A stretch of DNA of 6,509 nucleotides, taken from the NCBI GenBank assembly GCA_028290385.1, contig JAQGJZ010000161.1:1-6509 (forward strand). The letters are read 5' to 3'. Made by a program: the position numbers and the translations under genes. This document shows positions 5,202-6,509 of the stretch, piece after piece (position 1 is the first letter of the stretch; each line of letters begins with the position of its first letter). Source of the DNA: Enterovirga sp. GTDB lineage: Bacteria; Pseudomonadota; Alphaproteobacteria; Rhizobiales; Beijerinckiaceae. The notes under the pieces are model-generated. The model did not search any database. It was not told the DNA's origin and was given only the letters and a program-made list of their open reading frames with translations.

Positions 5202-5966
5202 ATGTCGCGCGCGAGCCCCGTTTTCGGGACCGGCAATGAGGGAAGTTTCACGCCCGGCCTGCCCCTGTCGCTTGAGCCGGCGCGGCGCCTGATCGTCGCC
5301 CTGGACGTACCGACCCCGCTGGAGGCGGAGCGGCTCGTGGAGCGGCTCGCCGAGCTCCCGGTGGTGTTCAAGATCGGCCACCAGCTCGCCTATACGGGCG
5401 GCCTCACGGTCGCCGAGCGCCTCGCCAAGGCGGGCCGCGAGGTCTTTCTGGACCTGAAGCTGCACGACATTCCCCGAACGGTCGAGGAGGGCGTCCGCTC
5501 GCTCGCCGGCTTCGGCGCGAAATACCTTACGGTCCATGCCTATCCGCAGACGATGCGGGCGGCAGTCGCGGGGGCGGGCGCCAGCGGCCTGACGCTGCTC
5601 GCCGTCACGGTGCTGACCTCCATGAACGACGGCGACGCCGAAGAGGCGGGCTATGGGCACCCGGTCGCGGAGTTGGCGCAGCGCCGCGCCGTGGACGCGC
5701 GGGAAGCCGGGATCGGCGGCCTTGTCTGCGCCGCATCCGAAGCGGCGAGCCTGCGCGAGGTCGTCGGGCCGGACCGCGTGCTGGTCGTGCCGGGCATCCG
5801 GCCGGCCGGGGAGGCCGCGGGCGACCAGAAGCGGGTGACCACGCCCGCGGATGCGATTCGCGCCGGGGCCGACCGCCTTGTGGTCGGGCGCCCCATCACG
5901 GCCGCGTCCGATCCGCTCGCGGCAGCGCGGGCCATCATCGCCGAGATCGCAGAGGGCGCCGCGTGA
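5202..5966 (+). CDS. pyrF: Orotidine 5'-phosphate decarboxylase
   Basis: A 254-aa cytoplasmic TIM-barrel enzyme that decarboxylates OMP to UMP, the last step of de novo pyrimidine nucleotide synthesis. The catalytic signature D-L-K-L-H-D-I-P is intact, with Asp84, Lys86 and Asp89. The barrel starts at R-L-I-V-A-L-D-V (Asp35), with F-K-I-G (Lys57) on the next strand. The phosphate-binding end has V-V-P-G-I-R-P (195-201) and V-V-G-R-P-I-T (227-233; Arg230). D-Q-K-R-V-T-T-P (208-215) is typical of the bacterial group I enzyme. About 27 residues precede the first conserved strand, longer than in most relatives. Still, GGAGAAGG (5192-5199) sits just upstream of ATG 5202, and I found no later ATG or GTG in frame before the conserved core. 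Its stop overlaps the pyrC start, indicating an operon. Confidence 0.97.
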   Translation: MSRASPVFGTGNEGSFTPGLPLSLEPARRLIVALDVPTPLEAERLVERLAELPVVFKIGHQLAYTGGLTVAERLAKAGREVFLDLKLHDIPRTVEEGVRSLAGFGAKYLTVHAYPQTMRAAVAGAGASGLTLLAVTVLTSMNDGDAEEAGYGHPVAELAQRRAVDAREAGIGGLVCAASEAASLREVVGPDRVLVVPGIRPAGEAAGDQKRVTTPADAIRAGADRLVVGRPITAASDPLAAARAIIAEIAEGAA

Positions 5967-6509
5967 CCGACCGGATCACCATCCGCCGGCCGGACGATTG
6001 GCACGTCCACTTCCGGGACGGGGCCATGATGCAGGCCTGCCTGCCGGCGACCGCGCGCGTGTTCGGCCGCGCGATCGCCATGCCGAACCTGACGCCGGCG
6101 GTCCGCACGGCGGCCGAGGCCGTGGCCTACCGCGAGCGGCTGCGCGCGGCGCGGCCGGCCGGCTCGTCCTTTGAACCCTTGATGACATGCTACCTGACGC
6201 ATGACACCGACCCGGACGATATCGAGCGCGGCTTTCGCGAGGGCGTCTTCGCCGCCCTCAAGCTCTATCCGGCGCACGCCACCACCAACGCGGCCGAGGG
6301 CGTCACCGATATCGGCAAGCTCGATCGCGTCTTCGAGCGGGCCGAGAAGATCGGCCTGCCGCTCTCGATGCACGGGGAGGAGGTCGATCCTGCGGTCGAC
6401 ATCTTCGATCGCGAGGCGGTGTTCATCGACCGTCGCCTCGGGCCGCTGACCGAGAAGTTCCCCGGCCTTAAGATGATCCTGGAGCACCTGACCACCGCGG
6501 TCGCGGTTG
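5963..6509 (+). CDS. pyrC: Dihydroorotase, class II (5' part; runs off the window)
   Basis: The first 182 residues of the zinc enzyme that cyclises N-carbamoyl-L-aspartate to dihydroorotate, the third step of de novo pyrimidine synthesis. Homologues are near 345 aa, so roughly half is present. The metal-site residues seen are His14 and His16 in D-D-W-H-V-H-F-R-D, the lysine to be carboxylated, Lys100, in A-L-K-L-Y-P-A-H, His137 in S-M-H-G-E, and His175 in L-E-H-L-T-T. They match E. coli PyrC His16, His18, Lys102, His139 and His177 with a constant offset of two. M-P-N-L-T-P (40-45) and L-M-T-C-Y-L-T (73-79) are also class II hallmarks. This is therefore the E. coli-type active enzyme, not the PyrX/PyrC' pseudo-enzyme or the class I form. 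Translation starts at GTG 5963, overlapping the pyrF stop (GTGA), with no separate strong ribosome binding site, so coupling to pyrF is likely. Confidence 0.97.
   Translation, partial: MTDRITIRRPDDWHVHFRDGAMMQACLPATARVFGRAIAMPNLTPAVRTAAEAVAYRERLRAARPAGSSFEPLMTCYLTHDTDPDDIERGFREGVFAALKLYPAHATTNAAEGVTDIGKLDRVFERAEKIGLPLSMHGEEVDPAVDIFDREAVFIDRRLGPLTEKFPGLKMILEHLTTAVAV

Noticed and set aside
5078..5240. Short open frame beginning at the ATG just behind the terminator T-tract
   Set aside because: There is no ribosome binding site, it starts at the end of a terminator, and it runs into pyrF in another frame with an Arg-rich, non-family product.

Overview
The window reads as ordinary chromosome of a high-G+C alphaproteobacterium, most likely in the Hyphomicrobiales (Methylobacterium/Microvirga/Bosea-like). 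The grounds are strongly GC-biased third codon positions, a DgcN/DUF1611 protein, a DUF1328 mini-membrane protein, a Gly/Tyr-rich secreted protein, and promoter elements matching the alphaproteobacterial EcfG general-stress sigma factor. The order-level placement is inference. Every supported gene lies on the + strand. No tRNA, rRNA, CRISPR array, insertion sequence or phage gene was seen.

Layout. (1) 1-375: the 3' end of an NCS2 uracil permease (UraA-like). (2) 486-3611: a compact run of three genes: a DgcN-type DUF1611 protein, a 14-TM DHA2 drug/metabolite exporter whose start codon overlaps the dgcN stop (TGATG), and GTP cyclohydrolase I (folE) 37 nt further on. (3) 3675-5027: a small 'envelope' block made of a 57-aa DUF1328 membrane protein, a 100-aa secreted protein of unknown function, and a 222-aa secreted Gly/Tyr/Arg-rich protein with a tandem-repeat domain. 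The intergenic DNA here is rich in hairpins and holds one exact and one near-exact EcfG promoter match. The block closes with a strong intrinsic terminator (5050-5076). (4) 5202-6509: pyrimidine biosynthesis, with pyrF overlapping a class II dihydroorotase gene (pyrC) by 4 nt; pyrC runs off the window.

How they fit together. The permease would import uracil, and PyrC and PyrF catalyse the third and last steps of de novo UMP synthesis. They are probably separate transcription units that both concern pyrimidines. FolE starts tetrahydrofolate/pterin synthesis. The dgcN-MFS pair is translationally coupled, but dgcN's usual partner dgcA is not in this window. The envelope block looks like a general-stress-response output: GGAAC-N16-CGTT sits directly upstream of the Gly/Tyr-rich gene and GGAAA-N16-CGTT upstream of the DUF1328 gene.

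I found no clear evidence for an entirely new multi-gene system. The most interesting part is the stress-promoter-linked block of small membrane and secreted proteins at 3604-5076. There is no gene-free stretch over 300 bases; the longest gap (5028-5201, 174 nt) holds the terminator and a possible pyrF promoter.
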